A stretch of 64,000 nucleotides of DNA from Roseivirga sp. BDSF3-8. Lineage in GTDB: Bacteria > Bacteroidota > Bacteroidia > Cytophagales > Cyclobacteriaceae. The position numbers were made by a program, and so were the translations under genes. A model generated the notes under the pieces. The model saw only the letters and a program-made list of their open reading frames with translations, had not been told where the DNA came from and did no database searches. Positions 54,489 through 62,682 of the stretch are shown piece by piece (positions within the stretch are counted from its first letter, which is position 1; the number at the start of each line of letters is the position of its first letter). The stretch spans positions 4,729,001 through 4,793,000 of the forward strand of contig NZ_JBGNFV010000001.1 in assembly GCF_041449215.1 (NCBI RefSeq), written 5' to 3'.

Positions 54489-54562
54489 GAGGTGTAAATG
54501 TATTCTTTGTAAAGAGTGATTTGACCAAATGCATATAGTGTATGCATTAGTAAGCCGGGTAC

Positions 54563-55519
54563 CTATTGCTTCGACCAGATTCGCGTGTTCAGCTTCAGTT
54601 CATGCACCAGTGCCGCATTCAGTTCGATCATATAATGTAATAGCAATACGTCATCATAGCCCCTGTGCGGGTAGTAATAGTCCGGCTCAAACAGGTTGGT
54701 CGTATATCGTATAGCACAGTAGACACGATTATTGACAAATGACAGGTATACAGGCCGCCCCGCATACAAGCGCGGTATCCGTAAGATAGCCCTCATCATA
54801 TCTGGTGTAAGCAGGTAGCGGGCTTCTGCCTCGTCCGTACTACTCACTATAAATCGTTTATTGAATTCCGGGTCTTCCAGTTTCACCACCCTCGTGTCCT
54901 TATCCCTTGCACCAAATACAGGTAAACCGGATCCACCATTACCGCCAGGCAATACAGGCCACACATAGGTCTTACCAGAAAAGTATTTATTAAAATCCGC
55001 ATGGAATAATAAGCCCTTGAATACCGCATAATCGCTTACCTTTTCCCCTGTCTGCGCACGGCTGGCGGCATACACTTCCGAGCAGCGAAAGTCCGTCTTT
55101 TCTATCCTGCCCGTGATCAGGTCGTCCCCCTTATAGTACGTATGCGTATCAGGGAAAAGCCCGCTATCCAGGTATTCCTCTTCACTCAGGCACCCCTCCG
55201 GATCATAGCGCCAGGAAGGGTCTGTAGCCTTCACCACCGCCCCTACCACGCCCTGCTTATAATCCCTGCGGTACGCAAGCATTTTCTGTCGCAGTCTCAC
55301 GATCAGCAGTATCAGCAGCGGCCCTGCCACCAGTATGAGAAACAGAAAAGGATAGATAGCATGAAAAAAGATAAAAGGCAGCAAACCCGCCAGCGCCGTA
55401 AGCGCTATAGCCGTATAGTAGCCGTACAGCTTTCTCCGTTTCGTTTCCAGCGACTGAAAAACCCCTTTTAGCTTATCATCGTAAAGCTGTAGCAACTCAC
55501 CCTGCAGTTTAGGCTCCAT
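54563..55519 (-). CDS. DUF3137-domain membrane protein
   Basis: 318 residues. Two adjacent membrane helices near the N-terminus (YYTAIALTALAGLLPFIFF, LFLILVAGPLLILLIV), preceded by a helical ~35 residues. Then the DUF3137 domain (GRIEKTDFRCSEVYAASRAQ, DYAVFKGLLFHADFN, YLSFVNNRVYCAI). Function unknown; homologues are often found beside LemA genes, which is not the case here. A tiny frame, 36 codons, ends 1 nt before its ATG. Confidence 0.82.
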   Translation of the reverse strand: MEPKLQGELLQLYDDKLKGVFQSLETKRRKLYGYYTAIALTALAGLLPFIFFHAIYPFLFLILVAGPLLILLIVRLRQKMLAYRRDYKQGVVGAVVKATDPSWRYDPEGCLSEEEYLDSGLFPDTHTYYKGDDLITGRIEKTDFRCSEVYAASRAQTGEKVSDYAVFKGLLFHADFNKYFSGKTYVWPVLPGGNGGSGLPVFGARDKDTRVVKLEDPEFNKRFIVSSTDEAEARYLLTPDMMRAILRIPRLYAGRPVYLSFVNNRVYCAIRYTTNLFEPDYYYPHRGYDDVLLLHYMIELNAALVHELKLNTRIWSKQ

Positions 55520-55520
55520 A

Positions 55521-55631
55521 TCACGCGCGCCTTACCCGTAGTGTCATAAGGAAGGCCCCCACCCACCTGCGTAAGTAATCCGGCTGGCTAAGTGTACGGT
55601 CCGTTAGGGTGGAAAAGAAGTGCTTCATCAT
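55521..55631 (-). CDS. Small open frame directly upstream of the DUF3137 gene
   Basis: 36 residues (MMKHFFSTLTDRTLSQPDYL..., ending RVRRA), start 55631, stop TGA one base before the ATG at 55519. Could be a leader peptide or a truncated gene. No family recognised; short length makes it uncertain. Confidence 0.35.
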   Translation of the reverse strand: MMKHFFSTLTDRTLSQPDYLRRWVGAFLMTLRVRRA

Positions 55632-55724
55632 TCATTACTTTAGGTTCATCTTAAAGATACACAATACCCCCCCAATACAAAACCAGGTTTTTATGGGTGG
55701 CCCCTTTCTGGTATGTACCCACCC

Positions 55725-56064
55725 CTGCACTAGTCCCCATCGCAGAAGGTAGCTCCCCGGGCTTCTGGAAATACAGCGCAGTAATAGAATAGGAATGTAT
55801 CGTACAGCACTAGTCCCCGCTGAATAGCGGGCGCCATGCAATGGGGCCCCCCAGAGAAGCGCAGGGAAGCCCCGGATACTACCCAAACCGGCCCCCAGGG
55901 TAGCGCAGAGAAGTAACCGGATGAAAGTGCTGTAAAAAGCCAGGGTAATGCAGACCTGCTAAAAGTAGTGCGTGGGTGCTAGAAGCTAGCTAAATACCTT
56001 ACCGATGGGGACCCCGTTGCACGGCGCCCGCTATGCAGCGGGGATACTGCCAGACGATGGGGAT
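55725..56064. repeat. Cluster of covarying hairpin repeats, including two compound copies
   Basis: A partial copy lies at 55725-55760. Copy 55807-55860 reads CCCCGCTGAATAGCGGGCGCC then ATGCAATGGGG. Copy ~55999-56062, on the other strand, is the same compound structure with GTGCAAC in place of ATGCAAT. The stem CCGT/ACGG in one copy is CCAT/ATGG in the other, a compensated change. The rest of 55632-56072 shows no gene. Confidence 0.8.
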
Positions 56065-56072
56065 TAATGAAT

Positions 56073-56366
56073 CTAATCTACCAAAAACTGCTCAAATAGA
56101 TCTTCCCACTCTGGGTTCATTGAGATGATGAGGTTGTGTTTGAAATCGCGTTTGTAGCGTTTGACGAGACGCTCGCGATGGAGGGCATCGGCGGCGTTAT
56201 CGAACTCTTCGTAGTAGAGCAGCTTGCAGCAATTATATTTAGCCGTAAAGCTCTTCCGTATCTTATCGCGATGCTCGGAAGTTCGACGGAAAAGGTCGTC
56301 TGTAAAGCCGGTGTAGAATACCGTATGGTGTTCGTTACTTATGATATAAACGTAGTAGGATCCCAT
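56073..56366 (-). CDS. Single-domain GIY-YIG nuclease
   Basis: 97 residues. GIY-YIG signature as YYVYIISN and FYTGFTDDLFRRTSEH; the metal-binding Glu region is DALHRERLVKRYKR. Members range from DNA-repair-like small nucleases to homing-type enzymes; a single domain with no DNA-binding partner fits the UPF0213/YhbQ type. It lies just after hsdR with the hairpin repeats on both sides. A paralogue lies at 59120 and a fossil at 48340. The 20 nt upstream of ATG (AACCAGCTATTACT) are shared with the 59120 copy. Confidence 0.9.
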   Translation of the reverse strand: MGSYYVYIISNEHHTVFYTGFTDDLFRRTSEHRDKIRKSFTAKYNCCKLLYYEEFDNAADALHRERLVKRYKRDFKHNLIISMNPEWEDLFEQFLVD

Positions 56367-56410
56367 AGTAATAGCTGGTTCAACTTTGATACTGTAAATT
56401 TAGACCTTTC

Positions 56411-56447
56411 TGCACTAATCCCCCGCGCATGCGGGGGTCCCCCAGGG
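56411..56447 (+). repeat. Covarying hairpin repeat, CCCCCGC/GCGGGGG stem
   Basis: CCCCCGC (56420-56426), loop GCAT, GCGGGGG, with GCACTAAT before. It sits ~45 nt upstream of the GIY-YIG start. Confidence 0.8.
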
Positions 56448-56573
56448 TAGCGCAGAGAAGTAATCGGATGGCAGAATTGAATAAAAGCCATAGTATTAGG
56501 ATAGTGCTAGTTGAGGCGGTGTACTTTACCGATGATTTTTTTGGCACACTGCTAAATCGCTAATTTTCTACCT

Positions 56574-56612
56574 TAACGATGGGGGCCCCGTCATGCGACG
56601 GGGGCTGGTGCG
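56574..56612 (-). repeat. Covarying hairpin repeat, CCCCGTC/GACGGGG stem, opposite orientation
   Basis: GATGGGGGCCCCGTCATGCG then ACGGGGGCTGGTGC; the reverse complement shows the CACCAG...CCCCCATCG frame of the other copies. Ends 2 nt before the hsdR stop. Confidence 0.8.
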
Positions 56613-56613
56613 A

Positions 56614-58959
56614 TTACCCCGCATACAAAAACTGCTGAAAATCATCAAACGTACGTTTGATGGTGGCGGGTGGGCCGAGGGCGGCTTTGGCGTTGGCGAT
56701 GGCGCGGTACTTCAGCTTTAGCAGGGATTGCAGCTTTTGCTGGTCCAGCTCTTCTACGCCTACCTCCACATACTGCTGCAGCACAAAGTTGAGGAACTCC
56801 TGCTGGGCGGGGTCGTACTCCTGCAGGTGTATGCGTGCCTTGTCGGCACGGGTGCTGCGCTTTATTTTGTCTGCGGTAAAGGCCACGTAGCTGAGCACGT
56901 CGTACAGGTCGCAATCTTCTGCGTCGGTCAGCTTTTGCAGCTCGCGTAGCTGGTCGTGTCCGTAGCCCTTCTCTTCCAGCTCCTGCAGCAGTTGCCGCCG
57001 GGTATCGGGCTTGCTCCATATGCGCCGCAGCTCCTGCTCATTGGTAAAGAGGCCGGGCAGGTCGCCGAATAGCCGCTCGAGGAACTCCTGTGCGCTGAGC
57101 AGCCTGCCGGTGTCGGGCTCGTAGAAGCTGGTGCTGGCCATATGCTGCAGGTGGCGGTACTTGCCGTCTGCCAGCTTTACTTTGGTACGCTTGCGGTAGC
57201 CGCTGTCGCCACCATCATCACCTGCGCTGCCAGGTGGCTCGGGCTGCGGGTAGGGCTTTGGTTCGCGGGGGCCGTCACCACCGGGGGCTGGCGGCTCCGG
57301 GGCGTCGGGTTCTCCGTCCCACTCGGGGTCGTTAAAGTGCTCGTAGGCCTTTACAAAGTCGTATATGGTAAAGTAGTCTTTATTGTCATACAGGCGGGTG
57401 CCGCGGCCTACTATCTGCTTAAACTCCACCATGCTGTTTACCTTGCGCAGCAGCACAATGTTACGTACCTCCGGGGCATCTACGCCGGTGCTTAGCTTCT
57501 GGCTGGTGGTGAGTATGGTGGGTATGTGCTTTTCATCGTTCTGGAAGTCGCGCAGGTACTTCTCACCCTGGTCGCCATCATTTGCGGTTACGCGCACGCA
57601 GTAGCGGACGTCATTGCTCAGGGTCTTCATCTGGTTGATGAGGTCGCGCACGGCGGCGGCATGCTCCTGGGTGGCGCAGAACACAATGGTCTTCTGCCGC
57701 TGGTCCAGGTGCTCCATCAGCAGTTGTACGCGGTACTTCTCCCGCTCCTTTATCTCGATGATGCGGTTAAAGTCTTCTTCGCGGTACAGGCGTTTGGGGT
57801 CTATCTCGCCGTCCAGCACCACGTCGTCCGGCTCAAACTGGTACTCGTCCAGTTGCGTGGTAAACTTCTTTACGCGGAAGGGCGTGAGGAAGCCATCGTT
57901 TATGCCCTCCTTCAGGCTATACACGTACACGGGCTCGCCAAAGTAGTCGTAGGTATCGGCGTTTACATCGCGCTTGGGCGTGGCCGTCATGCCCAGTTGC
58001 ACCGCCGGTTCAAAGTGCTCCATCACCTCCCGCCAGCGGCTCTCGTCGCGCGCGCCGCCACGGTGGCACTCGTCTATTACGATAAAATCAAAGAAGTCCG
58101 GGTCGTACTCCGTGTACCAGGGGCTGTCTTCTTCGCCGGACATAAAGGTCTGGAAGATGGTAAAGAAGATGCTGCGGTTGGTGGGTACCTTGCCCTTTTT
58201 GCGCAGCTCCGAGGGGCGTATGCGGCACAGGGCCTCTTCTTCAAAGGCGCTGAAGGCAATGTAGGCCTGGTTGGCGAGGATGTTGCGGTCGGCCAGGAAG
58301 AGCACGCGGGGGGTACGCTGCCCGTCGCGGTTCAGGTTCCAGCGAGCCTGAAAGAGCTTCCAGATGATCTGGAAGGAGATGGCGGTTTTGCCGGTGCCGG
58401 TGGCCAGGGTGAGCAGGATGCGCTGCTGCCCTTCGGCTATGGCGTTTATGACGGCACTGATGGCGTTTTGCTGGTAGTAGCGTAGCTGCCAGCGCTCGCC
58501 ATAGGCCTCAAAGGGCACGGCGTGCAGGCGGTCTTTCCAGTCTGCGACACTGAGCGGCGCGGGCTCATCGGGGCCATATATGCGCTCCCACAGCTCCTGC
58601 GGGCCGGGAAAGGCGGCCACATCGCCCTCTCGGCCCTCCTGCATATTTACTTCGTATATCTCCTCGCCGTTGGTGGCATAGGCGTAGGGGGTATTGAGGC
58701 GGTCGGCGTATTCTTTGGCCTGCATGAGGCCTTCGGTATAGTGCTTGCTGCGGGCTTTGGCCTCTACCACGGCCAGGTCACGGTTACGGTAGCGCAGTAT
58801 GTAGTCCGCTATTTTGGGCTTTTCGCGGCGGCCGTTGCCTATCAGGCGGCCTTTGGTAATGTGGATTTCCTCACGGATAATGCTGCCGTCGGTTTCCTTC
58901 CAGCCTGCCTCTACCAGCCTGGGGTATATCAGGTTACTCCGGGTTTCCTGTTCGTTCAT
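56614..58959 (-). CDS. hsdR: Type I restriction enzyme, R subunit
   Basis: 781 residues. N-terminal nuclease fold with Asp52 (KPKIADYIL) and Glu66/Lys68 in VVEAKAR. SF2 helicase: Walker A LATGTGKT (Lys191), FLADRNILANQA, DECHRGG, MTATP, then QIVGRGTRLYD. The C-terminal region (residues ~600-781) fits EcoEI-type R subunits, with a low-complexity Pro-rich linker (PDAPEPPAPGGDG). Translocates DNA and cuts far from the site together with HsdM and HsdS. It is downstream of hsdM-hsdS but separated by a GIY-YIG gene and repeats. Its last codons are the parent of the fossil at 48598. Confidence 0.95.
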   Translation of the reverse strand: MNEQETRSNLIYPRLVEAGWKETDGSIIREEIHITKGRLIGNGRREKPKIADYILRYRNRDLAVVEAKARSKHYTEGLMQAKEYADRLNTPYAYATNGEEIYEVNMQEGREGDVAAFPGPQELWERIYGPDEPAPLSVADWKDRLHAVPFEAYGERWQLRYYQQNAISAVINAIAEGQQRILLTLATGTGKTAISFQIIWKLFQARWNLNRDGQRTPRVLFLADRNILANQAYIAFSAFEEEALCRIRPSELRKKGKVPTNRSIFFTIFQTFMSGEEDSPWYTEYDPDFFDFIVIDECHRGGARDESRWREVMEHFEPAVQLGMTATPKRDVNADTYDYFGEPVYVYSLKEGINDGFLTPFRVKKFTTQLDEYQFEPDDVVLDGEIDPKRLYREEDFNRIIEIKEREKYRVQLLMEHLDQRQKTIVFCATQEHAAAVRDLINQMKTLSNDVRYCVRVTANDGDQGEKYLRDFQNDEKHIPTILTTSQKLSTGVDAPEVRNIVLLRKVNSMVEFKQIVGRGTRLYDNKDYFTIYDFVKAYEHFNDPEWDGEPDAPEPPAPGGDGPREPKPYPQPEPPGSAGDDGGDSGYRKRTKVKLADGKYRHLQHMASTSFYEPDTGRLLSAQEFLERLFGDLPGLFTNEQELRRIWSKPDTRRQLLQELEEKGYGHDQLRELQKLTDAEDCDLYDVLSYVAFTADKIKRSTRADKARIHLQEYDPAQQEFLNFVLQQYVEVGVEELDQQKLQSLLKLKYRAIANAKAALGPPATIKRTFDDFQQFLYAG

Positions 58960-59119
58960 ACGTGCGCGCTCTCAGTCATAGTAGCTGGCCTCCGGGCCAT
59001 TGCGGGGGTGGTACGGGTGCCCCCTCGGTATATCCAAATTTTGGATAATATTCCTTTTTTGGAAAAATGCCCGGTATGGGGGCCTTCGGGGGGCTATTGT
59101 GCTCTAATAATACAAAGGT

Positions 59120-59407
59120 TTAGGCTAATATGCCAAATAGGTCTTCCCACTCCGGGTTCATGGAGTTGATGAGGTTGTATGTAAACGCGCGCTTGTAGCG
59201 TTTGACGAGGCGTTCGCGGTGCAGGGCATCGGCGGCATTATCAAACTCCTCGTAGTAGAGGAGCTTACAGCAGTTGTATTTGGCGGTGAAGGACTTCCGT
59301 ATCTTATTGCGGTGCTCGGAGGTGCGCCGGAAGATGTCGCTGGTAAAACCGGTGTAGAACACGGTATGGTGTACGTTACTGATGATGTAAACGTAGTAGG
59401 TTTCCAT
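59120..59407 (-). CDS. Single-domain GIY-YIG nuclease (second copy)
   Basis: 95 residues, closely similar to the 56073 protein (YYVYIISNVHHTVFYTGFTS, YNCCKLLYYEEFDNAADAL). It differs in a few N-terminal residues and lacks the last two. Placed between hsdS and hsdR, cutting the usual hsd operon in two. The hairpin repeat at 59473 lies ~65 nt upstream in the same relative orientation as at 56411. Confidence 0.9.
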   Translation of the reverse strand: METYYVYIISNVHHTVFYTGFTSDIFRRTSEHRNKIRKSFTAKYNCCKLLYYEEFDNAADALHRERLVKRYKRAFTYNLINSMNPEWEDLFGILA

Positions 59408-59807
59408 AGTGGTAGCTGGTTAAAACTATAAAAGCTGCGAATATAAGGATTTTGCATAAGCCCCCGACTCTTGCACTAGTCCCCGCTGAATAGCATGGGG
59501 TTGAAAATCCGACCCTTGGCGGACCCCCTGAAGAAGCACAGTAAAGCCCCGGACACCGCCGCTGCTAAACCGCTCTAATCCCCGCTCTTGCACCAATCCC
59601 CCGCGCATGCGGGGGTCCCCCGGATTTGCGCAGAAAAGCCCTGGACACGGCCCCTGCTAAATTACTTACTTTCTGCTCCACCCTGGGGTGTTGGAGCACT
59701 GCTAAACCGCGGGCTGTTTACCTTACCGATGGGGACCCCGCTATTCAGCGGGGGATTGGTGCCAGACGATGGGGGCCCCGGTATTCGCTGCGCTCAACCG
59801 GGGGCTA
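59408..59807. repeat. Hairpin-repeat-rich spacer between hsdS and the GIY-YIG gene
   Basis: Copies at 59473-59500 (CCCCGCT, GAAT, AGC-AT-GGGG with two extra bases), 59589-59625 (CCCCCGC, GCAT, GCGGGGG), 59728-59760 and 59768-59810, the last two a tandem pair. The latter stems are CCCCGCT/AGCGGGG and CCCCGGT/ACCGGGG. No gene. Confidence 0.8.
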
Positions 59808-60968
59808 TCAGGTAAGGTGGCCGCTGAAGGCTTGCTGAAGCAGGCTTTGCTTTAGCTCGTCCAGCTCATCCAGCTTTTGTTGGTAGTGGGATTGGAGGGA
59901 ATTGATTTTATTATTTAAGCTATCTAATTTATTAATTACTTCTTTTTGAGTTTCCAATGATGGCAGCTCAATAATTATATCCTTCAGCTTCTTTAAACTA
60001 AGATTTTTCTGACGTACACCTCTTCGGAGGTTTAAAAGATCTTCTTTTTTAGAATTAATATAATGGAGAATGAAAAGATTATCAATATCACCTGTAGGTG
60101 GAAACCCAGCAATAGCTTGATTAAATGTAGCCTCTCTGTCTAAAATAGACATTTTTAATGCGGCTGTATCATACATTCCTATTAATAGAGAACCTTTTGG
60201 GAATAATTTGGCATTTGAATTATTTAATCCCTCTAGTGTAATAAAGCCCTTAGATGCTTGTGTATAAGTATGATTTAACTCGCCTGATGAATACCATGGA
60301 ATATTACCATTATTCCAATATTCTTTCTTAGATTTTAAAGGTGTTCCTCCACTTTTCATAAAAGATAAATCCCCTAACCTCTTCTCTTCCCACCCCTCTC
60401 CTTTTTGGGAGAAGATGGCGTTGAGTTCGCTTTGGAAGAGTTCGCGGGCGTTTTCGAGGTTTTGCTGTACATTGGCCCGGGCCTGCTCTATCGCGGCAAA
60501 GGTCTTGTCGAGGATGGAGACGATTTGTTTTTGTTCTTCTATAAGGGGTAAATATAATTCCCTCTTCTCCATAGCTCCTTTAGTCACATGAACCATGGTA
60601 GTTCCTACCCCTTTCTCTGTCTTAATTTTTTCGGTATCGTATAAGAGAAACTTGTATAAAAACGCTTTCAGTATTTTACTTTCATTGGGTAAAAGTTTCC
60701 AAATATGATAATGATAAATTACTTTATTCCCATCCCATATTCTTGGGCCAAATGATGCTGACCAAGCGTATAAGAGATCACCATTATCGCAATATTTATT
60801 TTTATCAAGTTCTAAGTCTGAGTAGTACCAATGATTATTAGTGAAAAAATTACCAACACGCAAAACAGGATATTTTCCTTGTTCCAAAAGTTCAGCACGC
60901 TTATAAGCTCTACCGTTGATTAGTTCGCACACCTCCCCCAACTTCTTTACTTCCCAGCCTTCTTTCAT
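59808..60968 (-). CDS. hsdS: Type I restriction-modification specificity subunit S
   Basis: 386 residues. Two target-recognition domains, each led by the usual motif: GWEVKKLGEVCEL at the start and GWEEKRLGDLSFM near residue 193. Between them and at the end are the conserved helical spacers (FAAIEQARANVQQNLENARE and YQQKLDELDELKQSLLQQA). The two recognition domains are AT-rich and the helical spacers GC-rich, so the variable parts look imported by recombination. Overlaps hsdM by four bases. Confidence 0.95.
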   Translation of the reverse strand: MKEGWEVKKLGEVCELINGRAYKRAELLEQGKYPVLRVGNFFTNNHWYYSDLELDKNKYCDNGDLLYAWSASFGPRIWDGNKVIYHYHIWKLLPNESKILKAFLYKFLLYDTEKIKTEKGVGTTMVHVTKGAMEKRELYLPLIEEQKQIVSILDKTFAAIEQARANVQQNLENARELFQSELNAIFSQKGEGWEEKRLGDLSFMKSGGTPLKSKKEYWNNGNIPWYSSGELNHTYTQASKGFITLEGLNNSNAKLFPKGSLLIGMYDTAALKMSILDREATFNQAIAGFPPTGDIDNLFILHYINSKKEDLLNLRRGVRQKNLSLKKLKDIIIELPSLETQKEVINKLDSLNNKINSLQSHYQQKLDELDELKQSLLQQAFSGHLT

Positions 60969-62422
60969 AGCATCTCTTTTATTTCGTTCAGCAATCGGTT
61001 GGTGTCCGCATCCAGTTCCTGCATGGAGGCCAGTATCTCCTGCGGGCTACGCAGGGGTGCCTCTTCGGGGGTGTGGGGGTTCTTTACGCTCAGGTCGCAG
61101 GTGTCGGGGTCCAGGTCGGCTATGTCTACCGTCCAGCTTTGCTCGCTGTCTTCCTGCGTGGCCTGTTTTTGCAGAAAGTCGGCCAGGTCGGCATCGTTCA
61201 GCGGGTTGGTTTTGCCCATGTTGCGGCCGGGGTCCAGTTGGTAGTACCAGGTGTGTTTGGTGGGTTCGCCTTTGGTAAAGAAGAGCACCACCGTTTTCAC
61301 ACCCGCCCCGAGGAAGGTGCCGCCGGGCATGTCCAGTACGGTGTGTAGGTTGCAGCCCTCGAGCAGGTGGCGGCGCAGGCTCACGGAGGCATTGTCGGTA
61401 TTGCTCAGGAAGGTGTTTTTGATGACGACGGCGGCGCGCCCGCGGCTTTTGAGTATGCGGATAAAGTGCTGCAGAAAGAGAAAGGCGGTCTCTCCGGTGC
61501 GTATGTCAAAGTTCTGCTGCACCTCCTTGCGCTCTTTACCGCCAAAGGGCGGGTTGGCGAGGATGACCTCATAGCGGTCTTTTTCGGTAATGCTGCGCTG
61601 GTCTTCGGCCAGGGTGTTGGTGTGCACTATGTTGGGCGTCTCTATGCCGTGCAGGATCATGTTCATCACGCCTATCACGTAGCCCAGGGTCTTCTTTTCT
61701 TTGCCGTAGAAGGTCTCCTCCTGCAACAGGCGCAGGTTTTCGGTGCTCTGCTCCATGTGCTGGCGCATATAGGCGTGGGCCTCGCAGAGGAAGCCGGCAC
61801 TGCCTGCGGCACCGTCGTACACGCGCTCGCCCACCTGCGGCTTTACCACCGCTATCATGGCGCGGATAAGGGGGCGCGGGGTGTAGTACTGCCCGCCGTT
61901 GCGCCCGGCATTGCCCATGTTCTTAATCCTGGTCTCGTACAGGTGACTCAGCTCGTGCTGCTGCTCCTGCAGGCCAAAGGTAAGAGCGTTTACGTAGTCC
62001 AGTATCTCGCGCAGGTTGTAGCCGCTGTTGATCTTGTTGCTCAGCTCGCTGTAGATCTCCCCTATCTTGTACTCCACGCTTCTGGGGTTGTCGGCAGCGG
62101 CCTCCTTAAAGCCCGCCAGGTAGGGAAAGAGCTCCTGGTTCACAAAGTTGACCAGGTCGGGGCCGGTCATGGCATTTTTCGTGTCCGGCGTACCGTCTTC
62201 CTTCAGCGGCACGGCCCAGTCGTTCCAGCGGAAGCCTTCTTTGAGTATAGGCGTGTAGGGCTTGCCTTCCAACTCGGCCTCATCGCGGCGTCTCTCTTCC
62301 AGCGTATCCAGGTAGCGCAAAAACAGCACCCAGGAGGTCTGCCCAATGTAGTCCAGCTCACTGTCGGCCCCGGAGTCCTTATACAGGATGTCGTCTATAT
62401 TCTTAAAGGTCTGCTCAAACAT
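60965..62422 (-). CDS. hsdM: Type I restriction-modification DNA methyltransferase, M subunit
   Basis: 485 residues from ATG 62422; the frame extends 24 codons upstream but MFEQTFKNIDDILYK is the usual HsdM start. SAM-binding motif DGAAGSAGF at residues 203-211 and the catalytic NPPF at 290-293 (N6-adenine methylase). N-terminal helical HsdM_N domain. Together with HsdS it methylates the recognition site. Ends within the hsdS start (four-base overlap). Confidence 0.95.
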   Translation of the reverse strand: MFEQTFKNIDDILYKDSGADSELDYIGQTSWVLFLRYLDTLEERRRDEAELEGKPYTPILKEGFRWNDWAVPLKEDGTPDTKNAMTGPDLVNFVNQELFPYLAGFKEAAADNPRSVEYKIGEIYSELSNKINSGYNLREILDYVNALTFGLQEQQHELSHLYETRIKNMGNAGRNGGQYYTPRPLIRAMIAVVKPQVGERVYDGAAGSAGFLCEAHAYMRQHMEQSTENLRLLQEETFYGKEKKTLGYVIGVMNMILHGIETPNIVHTNTLAEDQRSITEKDRYEVILANPPFGGKERKEVQQNFDIRTGETAFLFLQHFIRILKSRGRAAVVIKNTFLSNTDNASVSLRRHLLEGCNLHTVLDMPGGTFLGAGVKTVVLFFTKGEPTKHTWYYQLDPGRNMGKTNPLNDADLADFLQKQATQEDSEQSWTVDIADLDPDTCDLSVKNPHTPEEAPLRSPQEILASMQELDADTNRLLNEIKEML

Positions 62423-62476
62423 GCAACTAAAATAGGTGTGTGTAGTGAGGGGTAAAAGTAGTGAGGTTTTTCCATT

Positions 62477-62520
62477 GCACAAATCCCCGGACAAGCATAG
62501 CGCGATCCGGGGTCCGTCGG
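62477..62520 (+). repeat. Variant hairpin repeat, CCCCGGA/TCCGGGG stem
   Basis: GCACAAATCCCCGGA, 14-base loop, TCCGGGGTCCGTCGG. Fifth stem sequence of the covarying family. Confidence 0.7.
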
Positions 62521-62550
62521 CGTACCGTAGAAAGATACGGTGTAGCAGTG

Positions 62551-62601
62551 CACCAAAAAGAAACCCCGCCTGCTGGTAGCAGGCGGGGTTTCTTTTTGGT
62601 G
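62551..62601. terminator. Very long hairpin terminator (24-bp perfect stem)
   Basis: CACCAAAAAGAAACCCCGCC-TGCT pairs base for base with AGCA-GGCGGGGTTTCTTTTTGGTG around the loop GGT. On the minus strand it lies 4 nt beyond the stop of the 25-residue gene; T-tracts exist on both strands. Confidence 0.9.
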
Positions 62602-62604
62602 TGG

Positions 62605-62682
62605 TTACTTCTTTACGTTTCCACGACCTCCACCGGAAGGATTTCCGGTAGTACTAGGGTAATTAGGGTTTCCTTTAGGCAT
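62605..62682 (-). CDS. 25-residue Gly/Asn/Pro-rich mini-protein
   Basis: Start ATG 62682, stop TAA 62605-62607. Begins MPKGNPNYPSTTGNPSGGGR and ends in Lys-Lys. Rich in G, N, P and basic, no hydrophobic segment. It has its own promoter-like AT-rich upstream DNA and is followed within 4 nt by a perfect 24-bp hairpin, which is strong evidence that it is a real transcription unit. The pattern of TGNPSGGGRGN recalls tiny proteins I have seen in Bacteroidota, without known function. Confidence 0.7.
   Translation of the reverse strand: MPKGNPNYPSTTGNPSGGGRGNVKK

Noticed and set aside
55635-55886. 83-codon minus-strand frame near the hairpin cluster
   Set aside because: It is made of hairpin-repeat translation and has no family features.
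57526-58485. 319-codon plus-strand frame
   Set aside because: Antisense to hsdR, whose helicase motifs are complete.
61367-62455. 362-codon plus-strand frame
   Set aside because: Antisense to hsdM, with NPPF and SAM motifs on the minus strand.
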